DNA of 64,000 bases. Origin: Eleginops maclovinus (taxonomy: Eukaryota; Chordata; Actinopteri; Perciformes; Eleginopidae). This document shows positions 1 to 9,232 of this stretch, piece after piece; within the stretch, counting starts at the first letter, position 1; every line of letters begins with the position of its first letter. The position numbers and the translations under genes were made by a program. Below the pieces are notes generated by a model that was not told the DNA's origin, did no database searches, and saw only the letters and a program-made list of their open reading frames with translations. The DNA lies in the NCBI RefSeq assembly GCF_036324505.1, contig NC_086366.1, positions 22,075,611 to 22,139,610 on the forward strand, read 5' to 3'.

Positions 1-183
1 ACTGTTGTCCGTATGTAGACGCAAAAGATGAAAGAAAATGTCTATCCCTCACAGTCCAGTTCATCAGATCTATTTGTAAATATTGGCTTTTAATATGTCC
101 TCTCCTTTTAATGCTGCACCATAATTCTGTAAATGTGTTTTCTTTTTTTTTATCATTCTGGACCACACATTTTTCGTCACCAG

Positions 184-366
184 CATTTTGCCATTGCTGT
201 AGTCGTAGAGAAAGTGGGTTCTCAGGGAACTGTGTCGGAGCGGACACCAGCGCAGCGACACCATCACCCCTATGGCTCAAGCAGCACTCTTCTACTGCTG
301 AAAAGGTACAGAAACCTTTTAAGAGGTACTGGCTGGATCAGAAGACGCAGATCAATTTCAGTTTAG
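184..366 (+). CDS. Candidate terminal coding exon (unidentified)
   Basis: This is a possible last exon, not a recognised gene. A T-rich stretch around 139-152 is followed by an acceptor-like ttcgtcaccag ending at 183. From 184 the frame stays open in phase 0 for 60 codons and ends at a TAG (364-366). The predicted peptide has a hydrophobic start, a Ser/Arg/His-rich middle and a basic end (KRYRNLLRG, then WIRRRRSISV). It is not low complexity, unlike most open frames here. The next 2.2 kb lack other long frames and end in a plausible poly(A) signal, which would fit a terminal exon with a long 3' UTR. I cannot assign a family, and a 60-codon frame can occur by chance. Alternative acceptors exist inside the block, for example ttctcag near 222. 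Confidence 0.18.
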   Translation, partial: HFAIAVVVEKVGSQGTVSERTPAQRHHHPYGSSSTLLLLKRYRNLLRGTGWIRRRRSISV

Positions 367-2578
367 TTGTGATGAAGAGTCAGGTTCAGGCCCGGCATTG
401 AGTTCAGAAAAAGATTAAGAGGGTCGATTCGATCATAAAGGAAAACGTGTTTTGATCTGTAGTAGTCTAGTGATACAGATAGCTTATGGTTATATCTGTG
501 AACTTGAACAGCAACTTCTTTTCCAGAAATTGTTTGCTTGCTCCTCGAGCTTGATTCTCACAGACCTGACTTTCTGATGCAAAACAAGTACCTCTGAACA
601 TGTTGACACCGTTTTTTTCCAGGGTTTGCATCTGTCACACCAGAAAGTGGTACAACATTTGGTACTAAAGTTTTGTTGACATTCTGACTTGTCGTGGGGC
701 TAGCTGACCATTTACTGTGCCTGAGAAGCTTACCATACTAGCTAGCTAATGATGTGCAAGCACGAGCCACTTACAATAGGCAACCAAGTTACCTAGTAAT
801 CCCGCTATTACATCAATGCTATACAAGTGGCATACAAGTATTCCAGATAGCTAGTAGCCTGCTAGTTAGCTTGTCCACTAACCAGAAAGGAAGATAGCTC
901 TTTTAGGTTTTAGTTTTACAATGATTCAAAAGTGGTCATCTTTTTAAGTTAGGTTTTAGTGAATCAGAAAACAAAATTTTGAATATTTATTTAGCAAAAG
1001 CTCTCCTTTTTCATAAAGACGGGCTACGACATTTTTGGTCTGGTCATTGATCAACGGCAACTCCTCAAATTAGCTGCGTGCTTAATTAGCAATTCAGTCT
1101 TAATTTCCCACAGTACAGGAAGGTGTTTTAATTTGTTTTGCTGTCGTTAAGCAATTCATAATTGTTTTAGCATTGGTGGGTTTATTTTACTTTCATGAGT
1201 GAATCCAATCAACATGATGTTTTGATTGCAATAACTACATTTTCCGTTACAATTATTGGTGTAACTTGGCCCCAACAGTTTCTGGAAACATACATTCTTT
1301 TGATAAAAAAAAAAGCCTTTTTATTTAATGTTGTGAGACTCACATTTTTACCCACCTGCATTTTATTGGTGTGGAGGCTGAGAGCCACACCTCACAAACT
1401 GGTCAAGTGAAACCTAAAAAAAGCGCATGGCTAGACAGCAAGTGTGAGTGACAAATCATGTGATTTTTGTTATTGGAATGGTCCTTTTAATTACCAGTTA
1501 GTGGTACCAGCTGAACGATAAAAATGTCATCGTCTTAATTCTGCTCGTGCCGCCTAACCTGACTCTATGCTGTAGTCTATGAAAAGGTGTTTGGCCTTGA
1601 GCCGTTTGAACTGATGGTGTTCTGCTTTCTATTGACCTTGTTCTTGTTTAGTTTGTTAAAATGTCTTCATGAATGTATTTTATATCTGTACTTTTAAAGG
1701 TACTGTCCCAGCTCATTATGCTACTATCTCCACCTGTTAAGTGAATGCACACTGGTTTTACCGTTGCTATAGTGACATAGTAACCCATTCACTATGGATG
1801 ACAGACTTTGTGTTTGCACTCTGTAGACTGGCTTCTGCAGACAAGTCTTAGTTTTTATAACCCCAGCCCAATTCCCAAACCCAGAGCAACAAACCGTTTT
1901 TGTCAGGAAGAGCCCAGATATTTTTTTTTCATCATGTCACTATTCTCCAAAATCATCAACAGTGTCTGACCTGACATTGAAGGTTTCCCCAGACTTCAGC
2001 TTAATTTCATGCATTCCTCCACCATGTTCGTCATTATGTTTTCTTGACCTTAAAATCAGATTTTCTGGCATTAATGCTGTTTTTTGCTCTGTGGATTTTC
2101 TGTTTTCTGATGTTCTGTTTTGCCGCATAATGCCTTATTAGAACACAATGGGTTTCTATGTAAGTATGTTTGTATGATAGAACACAAGTGCACACGCATG
2201 CATACACACAGTCACACACGACCCTGTACACACAGCTAAGCAGGCTGAAAAGTAGGCTAGTATTTGGGCATTTGGTTCATTTTGTCAGATCACTGCTCCT
2301 TCCTGCACTGGCTGCTGTGAGCCGGCCGCTCTCTCTTTTTAGTCAGGGTTTACACGTGTACAAAGTTGAATTATTGGTTATTATGTGACCGTTTGCTCCC
2401 CACTTGTCTTAATGTTGACTCTTGTCAAATAGTTTGCTTCAAAATGTTGTTTGGCACAGAGTTTGATCATGTTGGCCATGTTTGAAGATTTTAATGTCTT
2501 GCTTGCTTATCTCGGAGGTTGCAAGAACAATGAGACGTTGGAGAAAGTGTGAGGTGTTTTAAAAACCACTTATACTGA
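367..2578 (+). other. Candidate 3' UTR or intergenic stretch; no gene seen
   Basis: No recognisable coding sequence was found. The stretch is AT-rich and mostly unique, with short GCTAGC/TTAGC-rich words between 730 and 890 and a degenerate CA/ACGC cluster at 2188-2235. If the candidate exon at 184-366 is real, this would be its 3' UTR, because the first convincing poly(A) signal lies at its far end. Otherwise it is ordinary intergenic DNA. Confidence 0.25.
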
Positions 2579-2584
2579 AATAAA
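2579..2584 (+). promoter_or_regulatory. Candidate poly(A) signal AATAAA with GT-rich downstream element
   Basis: A canonical AATAAA is followed about 15-20 bases later by a CA-containing potential cleavage site (aaatcaaacta). A T/GT-rich element (tgttgtctttttgtgt, 2605-2620) comes next. This order and spacing match a vertebrate cleavage and polyadenylation site better than the many bare AATAAA hexamers elsewhere in this AT-rich window. No transcript is visible, so use is an inference. Confidence 0.33.
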
Positions 2585-2605
2585 GTTGCTGAAAATCAAA
2601 CTATG

Positions 2606-4539
2606 TTGTCTTTTTGTGTAAGGTGGTTAATGATGTCCATTAAAGAGGTGGAAATAAAACAGATCTGTTCCTATCCAGGAATGTAGGGAGAAGATAGGGT
2701 TTCTTTTATGATACATACTGCACAGTGTACAGATGGCAAGTCTGTGCCTCCCACGTGTTCAGCCATGATGAACATTCAACGGTTTCATGAGCGAACCAGA
2801 AGGTGCCCTGAGAATGACCCTGGGATGTATGAAAAAATGCTTGAATTATAATAGAATACAAGCAATAAATATAATTTAATTGCATTTTAAAACTCAAACT
2901 AAAAACAAAAACTGGATATTTTATGATAATTTCCTTATTCTATCTTTGAATTATTGATTTCAATTTTGAATATTTGTGGAATCATGCAACTCAAAGCGGT
3001 GCAACGATTAGTCCTCTTATCGATTAGTTGATGACTAAAACTATTTAACAAGTATAAGAATAATTGAATAGGGAGATCTGAACATAACAAAAATAGACAT
3101 TTAAGTCTGTAAAAGTGTTATAGACTAAACAATCCAAGTCAAGGTTCCTGTATATGATACAGCTTTGATACAACAGCTCCCTCAACAGGGTAAAATATGC
3201 CATGATGATCTGAGATAACCCGTAAACTTAAAATTCTGTTAAAACTAATTGCCTTAAAATGTTTTGTTCCCTTCCCAGACAGTGGATACAAAGCTGGAGA
3301 AATGTCATCAGGGTTCCTCAGGGTAAAAGCAGAACAGGTTCAAAAGCACTGTTACAGTAAACTGATTTGTCCTGTAATGCACTTTCCTCTTTGGGTTATA
3401 TTCATACTCATCACATCAATATACTGTCATCAGTTCTGCTTTTTATTTTATTTTATTTTTTTAATGTCCAAATAACATTTCTGGATTTGTATTTAATGTT
3501 TGTTCACAAATAGCATTCATCCTCTCTTATTAACATGTGTGATTCTTCATTACATCTGACCCCTATCACATTACACATTTGTGCCGTTGTTCATGTCAAA
3601 ATACTGATTAGTGCACTAAGTTTTATGGCTGGAAACACGACTAACACGGGATGAGAGGATTATTGATCAACACGAGTGACTCAGTGAGGCTGATCAGCTG
3701 GGATAGATGATCTTGAGTTGGAGTTTTCACTGTTGAACTGTCTCATTATGAAATAGATCTCAATTTAAAATCTACTCTACAGTATGAGGAGGAGGAGGAT
3801 TTTACTGCTGAGCTGTTCCCGGGGCTGGACTGAGGTAAACACTAATTTTTTTAAGGATTTGTTGGAGTTTTGTGGCTTAACATCTTTACACTTGCTTTCT
3901 GAAGGCAGGTGATGTGTACGGTTTCTAAAGCAACAGCAGCTCTCAGACAAGAAGGGAGAGTGCTAACATAGACACACATTCAAAAAAAGCACAACCCTAC
4001 TGTAAGTTATTCTACAGTAGGAGATTTATGTGACATCGTACACCATCTCTTCCATTTATCAAGAAAGAAAGAAAGACAAAAGTCCTCTAAAATATATTTA
4101 ATTATATAGTATATCTTGTATTGAGTGGTGTTTCATAAACATGTGAGTGCATCTTCAATATAACGACATAAGTGCAAATATAAAGCGAGTGAAAAATAAA
4201 CTAACAAAAAAAAGTTCTACAAATAAACAACTTCCTTGAAGAGAGTAAAATTATAAAAGCAGCAGCAAAATATACTTAGAGTATCTAAAGGAAATGTTTG
4301 CTCACATCGTTTAATAAAATAAAGAAATATATTTATTTCAATGCATTAACAGCTACTTATCATTTAAATGGTGTAATTTTAGCAATGTCTTTTTATTTCA
4401 TTAAGTGTTTGGCCTCTCTAACTATGACACATATTAACAATATCTTTTTCATATTCTGTCTCTCACGGTGAAAATAAACGTACCACAAAAATGACAGACT
4501 GTTCAGTTCTTTGTAAGTGGGTAAACTAACTAAATTGGC
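2606..4539. other. AT-rich non-coding stretch
   Basis: No gene was seen. It contains a decayed interspersed repeat near 3000, a short TTTTA pentanucleotide run at 3440-3461 and short A-rich and GAAA-rich runs. Nothing else could be assigned. Confidence 0.5.
2996..3070 (+). repeat. Decayed 'CGATTAGT' interspersed repeat
   Basis: The words gtgcaacgattagtcct, tatcgattagttgatgac and a trailing AT-rich part resemble a repeat common in teleost non-coding DNA, built from alternating ATCGATTAGT-like words. Similar words recur near 63520-63625. The class is unknown to me and the copy is heavily decayed. Confidence 0.33.
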
Positions 4540-5006
4540 AGAGGATCAAATACATATTGCCTCATAAGTTAATTTACAAGATAAAAATATCAATTAAATG
4601 TAGGTAAATTATCTTGATACTTGAATATGCTTCACAAAAGAAAACCTGCCATAGATTTCCATTTATTTATGGGTTTTATTTATTTAGTTATAAAAAAAAG
4701 GGTTGGCAGCTCATTCCTTAGAACAGATTGCTTATAATAAGAGGAAACATGAAGGGTTTGTTATGGAGATAACTTGTTTGGATCAACTAAGATTTGTGAT
4801 AAAAGTACAACTTGAATTTATTAAAAAAGTTTGCTTATTAACACATTGTCTAATATAATTTTACATATAATTTATATTTAAGAAGTACAATATAAGACAA
4901 GATCAAGTTTAAGGTGTTGGCCAGATACAGTTATACTTTTTGAATTGGCTGAGGGCCATTTCAAAATGGACAACAGGGCCCCCAAGCCATAGTTTGGACA
5001 CCCCTG
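4540..5006 (-). mobile_element. hAT-type non-autonomous DNA transposon fragment, copy A
   Basis: The right end reads, on the minus strand, CAGGGGTGTCCAAACTATGG. This is the kind of terminus typical of hAT (Charlie-like) elements. Inside it, a GGGGGCC-rich block and the words tgttgtccattttgaa and ggccctcagc follow. The copy at 30114-30540 aligns with it over more than 400 bp in opposite orientation, including the cataacaa, ataagcaatctg and gagctgccaac words. The other terminus is not identifiable, so the copy is partial, and no transposase frame is present. An 8-bp target duplication could not be confirmed. Confidence 0.6.
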
Positions 5007-5886
5007 ATGTAAAATAACATTAAAGATGTATGTTTGTTGGCCAAATGTGAATGATTTTCAAACTTTGATTGAAAAATATCCCCAAAAGCATTCCGACAGA
5101 TCCTTTTTTGCCATGTACAGCATTATCAGCCCGGCAGTGTACAGACACTGCTGGATGTGTTTTCCTCTCCTGGTCAGGAAGTGAATGTTTCTAAAGCATC
5201 CAAAAATAGCACCGTTGGGAAAAATGAACTAATCTCAAAATAGTTCACTACTTTGAAGGGTATTGTCATCATCATGCAAGCTATCGTGGGAGACTTGTGT
5301 CACTGCTGGAAACTTTCAAAGAGGAAACCATGCAGCGTTTGACTCGGGCCTCAGGTTGCAGAAGAACAAAGATCTACTCCGGGCCAAACCATCCTCTGAT
5401 AGTCAGGCGGAGATGTCTGTGCCAGAAACAGCCACAAGGGGGCAGGAGAGCCTCTGCAGACACATCAGGGATGTTCTATTAAAGCGGCACTTCAGTCAGT
5501 CTGATGGATCTGTGTCATTTTACTGCAGCTCAGAGTTTAAAAGAGTGAAGAGGAGTGTGCATATGTTCTATAAATGACCCAAGCAGACAAAAACCCTTCA
5601 CTGGACTTAAAGTGTGAATCAGTGGGTCTGTAGGCCATTATCGTACATGAGGTTTTTGCACTCATTGACCTGCCAAGGGTTGTGTTGCATCACCAGGTGG
5701 CTGATGTTGAAGAGCTGAGGCCCCTTAGCATTAAAATAGTTATGTTTCATGTCACAGCATTGAGAGTCATATTATTTTAACTGGCACTCAAATGCACCAC
5801 AAGCATGGAGCACATCAAATGAGACCTGTTTTAGTTTCTCTATGTATTTATGTTTGTATAATTATTGTTGGCTAAATGTATGTCTA
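5007..5886 (+). other. Non-coding stretch with a mid-GC block
   Basis: No recognised gene. The block 5263-5577 has higher GC and one 104-codon frame with no recognisable domain. It also holds a CTCF-like motif, listed separately. The rest is AT-rich single-copy sequence. Confidence 0.4.
5432..5446 (+). promoter_or_regulatory. CTCF-like motif
   Basis: The 15 bases ccacaagggggcagg match the vertebrate CTCF core (CCASYAGRKGGCR) except for A in place of the pyrimidine at position 5. The match is by eye. Similar words also occur in common fish repeats, so occupancy is not implied. Confidence 0.35.
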
Positions 5887-6192
5887 TTAAAGAGGCATTT
5901 ATGCGTTTGAGGTTTTCCCTTTCCTGTAGTGTGTTCTATAGGTTTTTGTGCATGTAAATGGTCTGCAAAGGCTAGCGCTCCAACACATTAAAGGTTAAGG
6001 GGCGAGACATCTCTTAGAGGTTGACCAATCACAACAGAGCCACCCAAATAACCAATCAGAGCCGACTGGGCTCTGGTTTCAGACTGAGGGTGAAAAGGGG
6101 TGCTGCAGCACAGGCAGTATGAGAAAAATAAAGAGCTTTTTGAACATGGAGACATGTAAAACTTGAATATGAGCATAATATGTCCTCTTTAA
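5887..6192 (+). mobile_element. TTAA-flanked MITE with paired CCAAT boxes, copy 1 (complete)
   Basis: This 306-bp element is bounded on both sides by TTAA. The left end reads TTAAAGAGGCATTTATGC. The right end read on the opposite strand is TTAAAGAGGACATATTATGC, so the termini form an imperfect inverted repeat. TTAA target sites with AGAGG-like ends suggest a Kolobok- or piggyBac-type non-autonomous element; which one is inference. There is no coding capacity. Two CCAAT boxes lie at 6025-6029 and 6052-6056 (27 bp apart), followed by a conserved block (gggctctggtttcagac). Three further copies lie in this window. Confidence 0.72.
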
Positions 6193-6799
6193 AGTTTTGA
6201 GAGTGTGCAAAACATATTTGACTTTGTCCAGAACAAAACATCTGAATGGAGTTCAACTGTGTACTATTCACAATTCAGACATATAATATATGACAATAAG
6301 TTTCTGTGTTTCTTTGTTCATAGAGTCAGACATTGTTCCTCAACCTCTTCAACAATATGTCTTTAACAGAGGAAGTTATCCTTTGATTGGTCGGTGGAAA
6401 GTTCCTCGAAAACTGTGAAAGAATTTCTCTAGCAACCTTAGCAGAAAATGTATTTTAGGTTTCCTGGAGAATCCTGGCAGTGTGAGGAGCTGCACTTGTT
6501 TCCCTCTCTTGTTCAGTTACAGTTTGGTGATATCATCTTTCTGGCATTGGAATATCCAGTTTTCAGAATGGTACATTTTCTGCTCACAACTCTTTGAAAT
6601 TTGCATGCTCTCTGTGAAATAGTGATAGCTTTGATTGTCTGTTTTTGCAACAGCAACCAGCGGTTTCATTGCAACAGCGGGTCAGCACTACAGAGAGTTG
6701 GTAAGATTAACAAAAAAATAGAACCATTATTTTTTTATTATTCATCTTTCCCTATCAATCGTATTTACTTCCTGACTCCTACAAACCTTTTTCCACCAA
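6193..6799. other. Non-coding stretch between two MITE copies
   Basis: No gene was seen. The sequence is AT-rich, with one 87-codon frame at 6601-6864 that runs into the next MITE and shows no domain. It separates two oppositely oriented copies of the same MITE and is therefore the loop of a potential long inverted repeat. Confidence 0.45.
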
Positions 6800-7205
6800 T
6801 TAGGGTACTGCATACTCATCTCATATTACCTGTGCTGCAGCATCTCTCTTCACCCTCTGTCTGAAACCAGAGCCCAGTCTGCTCTGATTGGTTAGCTGGC
6901 CAGCTCTGTTGTGGAGGGTCAATCATTTAGAGATGTCCTACCCCTTAGCCTATCACAAATAATATGTTGCTAGCCAATAGAAGCGCAAGTGTTAAATCAG
7001 GATGCCACTATGTTATGGAGAAATAAAAAAGAGTTGAATGGAGAAATTTCAGGCGGGGGGGGGGGGGAGTGTGTGAGAGAGAAACTCCCTTTGGAGGGAA
7101 CTTTTGGATTGTAGACCTTGCAGACCGTTTACATGCACCAAAACCTATATAACACGCTACAGACTAGGGTAATCTCCCCCCAAAAGCATAATAAGGCCTC
7201 TTTAA
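6800..7205 (-). mobile_element. TTAA-flanked MITE, copy 2 (one end degraded)
   Basis: This is the reverse orientation of the element at 5887-6192. The shared order is cctgtgctgcagca, a caccctctgtctgaaaccag block, an ATTGG box at 6887-6891, a degraded second box, gcagaccgtttacatgca, and a terminus aaagcataataaggcctctttaa ending at TTAA (7202-7205). The left terminus has diverged beyond recognition. It also carries a run of 13 G at 7055-7067 and a middle segment absent from copy 1 but shared with the copy at 35673-36107, so it represents a longer subfamily. Confidence 0.65.
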
Positions 7206-7546
7206 AGTTGAATAATATGTCATACTGATCAGGACTGCACCCGGCAATCCCATTGACATAATCTTTTTAACCAGTTCAGTATTTATTTATTATCATGTCT
7301 TTCCCATGTTATTTAGAAGTCTGTTTGCATTAATTAAGGCTAATTACAATTTTGTAAGGTAGCAAAATCACATTTAAAATGGGTGGAAAAATATATTTTT
7401 GTCCTGTGGATGGCACTACAAGAAAATTCAGGGCCATACCACATTTAGAAGGATACATCTGTAAAAAACAATATTCCCACTACATGTAGTTCATGTTTAG
7501 AAATAATGCAATTACATGTCAAATGTCAGAAAAGGTCAGACTGCCA
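7206..7546. other. Short AT-rich stretch
   Basis: No gene and no recognised repeat were seen between the MITE and the microsatellite. Confidence 0.5.
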
Positions 7547-7571
7547 ACACACACGCGCACACGCACGCATG

Positions 7572-7630
<59 letters not shown>

Positions 7631-7646
7631 CAACAACAACAACAAA
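7547..7646. repeat. Compound microsatellite: CACG-rich, (CA)n, (CAA)n
   Basis: A CACG/CGCA-interrupted lead-in passes into a pure CA run (7576-7629) and then a short ACA/CAA run. Frames running through it encode His-Thr or similar and are not genes. The order suggests successive point mutations each spawning a new motif. Confidence 0.97.
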
Positions 7647-7667
7647 CCGCTCCGTCTCCCTCTCCGC

Positions 7668-7755
7668 AGGTCAAGAGGTGGTCAAGAGGTTTCTGACTGT
7701 TTGTGATTGGCCAGGGTCAAAGGTCAACAGACTGGAGGCCAGCAGTGCGGGGTCA
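7668..7755 (+). promoter_or_regulatory. Cluster of nuclear-receptor half-sites with a DR1
   Basis: Five RGGTCA-like half-sites lie on the same strand within 88 bp: AGGTCA at 7668, TGGTCA at 7679, GGGTCA at 7714, AGGTCA at 7721 and GGGTCA at 7750. The third and fourth are separated by a single A and form a DR1 (7714-7726), the arrangement recognised by RXR heterodimers, HNF4 and COUP-TF. An inverted CCAAT (attgg) lies just upstream at 7706. The block sits in a local GC-rich island. The cluster is seen directly; any enhancer role is inference. Confidence 0.4.
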
Positions 7756-8127
7756 AGAACAGGTGGGAGCCTCTGGGAGAGAAACAAGAACAACAGAGCG
7801 GAGTGTGAGCGGAGAAGAACAAAGTGGAGAGTACTCAGTCTGACAAAGCCTGGCAGTCCTCAGAGCGTTGCTTCACCATCACGCTCCACTGGAGGACAGT
7901 CATCATCTCAGTGAAGGAGGAGATCACTGATCCAACTCGAGCTCAACCCAAACATGTGCTTTACCACAATCAGCTGATCTCATTTTAGATTTGAGCTTTT
8001 CAGTCAACGAATGCAAAGATAAAAACGTTTTTTTAAGAAAAAACAGAACCACTGTCATACTTGAAGTCACATATACTTGTACACAGAGGGAGACCCAGCA
8101 GTTAGCTATCTGAAGCTACAAGCACAA

Positions 8128-8294
8128 CAGGTTTCACATAAATGTATTAGGTTAGTTGAAAGTAATAATATTAAGATGAACCTAATAAAAGCTATACGGT
8201 TCAACTTAATATTATTGCTTCCAACTAACCTAATACAGTTATGTGAAACCTGCTGACATAAAACATTAAAGTTTCAGTTTCAGTTTTTTCAGTG
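8128..8294 (+). mobile_element. Palindromic MITE, copy 1 (left end truncated)
   Basis: The arms caggtttcacat (8128-8139) and atgtgaaacctg (8241-8252) are exact inverse complements. They enclose ggttagttgaaagtaataat against attattgcttccaactaacc with two mismatches. The loop is about 15-20 bp. The right side continues to a terminus ttttttcagtg at 8294 that matches the end of the complete copy at 62036-62250. The matching left terminus is missing. There is no coding capacity. Confidence 0.75.
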
Positions 8295-8395
8295 TTGGGA
8301 GGGTAGCTTCAAAAATGTATTCTCTTCCAATAACCAATAGATATGTAATCAGTCACCTAATCTGAGAAAGACTATATACATATGCTGTTTTAGTT

Positions 8396-8513
<118 letters not shown>

Positions 8514-8530
8514 TATTTTAGTTTAACACA

Positions 8531-9133
8531 TCTGGTGTACATCTATGCATAAAAAAAACATGATTAAATTAAAGAATGAAAGTAGCCTAAATGAAATACA
8601 AAATAACCTGCTAGTAATCCACATTTTAAAAGAAACCAGTGATCTGATGAATCCTTTTTTAATGTAAGGGAACACAGTTATTATTATTCTGTAGCCAGAT
8701 TACATTATCCCGTTACATGTTACCTGTTGCTCCCCAAGCCTGGCTACAACAACCCTAAAGATGCAAAGATTCTTTATTCACTTTTTTGCGAGTAATTGCT
8801 AAGATGTACATCTTTGTGTGACACTTTGTTCAGAAAGTCTATCAGTGTTGAGATTTTCCTGAGGTCACAGAGAATCAGAAATGAAGAACATGCCCAAGGC
8901 TGTCTGTGGGTAATTGGAGCTCTAGATTTCATTTTGAGCACTTCCTGAACAGGTACAAGGCAGAAATAGTGGTTAGTACATGGTTGATAGGCAGAAAAAC
9001 GTTGGTAAAAGCATTTGCATTAGTAACATGCTACAAAAGGTAAGCGTTTGAACACAGCAAGATTCTTCATCCATTCTAGTTGCTTTACATTTAAAATATG
9101 TAGCTTCTTTTCAGTAGTTTACATGTTCACAAT
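8531..9133. other. AT-rich non-coding stretch
   Basis: Nothing recognisable was found between the CA array and the next palindromic MITE. Confidence 0.5.
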
Positions 9134-9232
9134 GATGTCAACAAATGTCACTTCAGTGTATTAAGTTAGATGAAAGCAACAATATTAAGTTGATCCTAAT
9201 ATTTGTATTGAAACTTAATATTATTGCTTTAA
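9134..9232 (+). mobile_element. Palindromic MITE, copy 2 (partial)
   Basis: It shares tgtcaacaaatgtca, gtattaagttagatgaaagc, aatattaagttgatcc and aacttaatattattgcttt with the other copies. It ends abruptly in a run of A after the second arm, so its right terminus is lost. The arms still pair over about 20 bp with mismatches. Confidence 0.62.

Noticed and set aside
5263..5577. 104-codon plus-strand frame
   Set aside because: No recognisable domain, no clear splice signals, and length within chance for this GC content.
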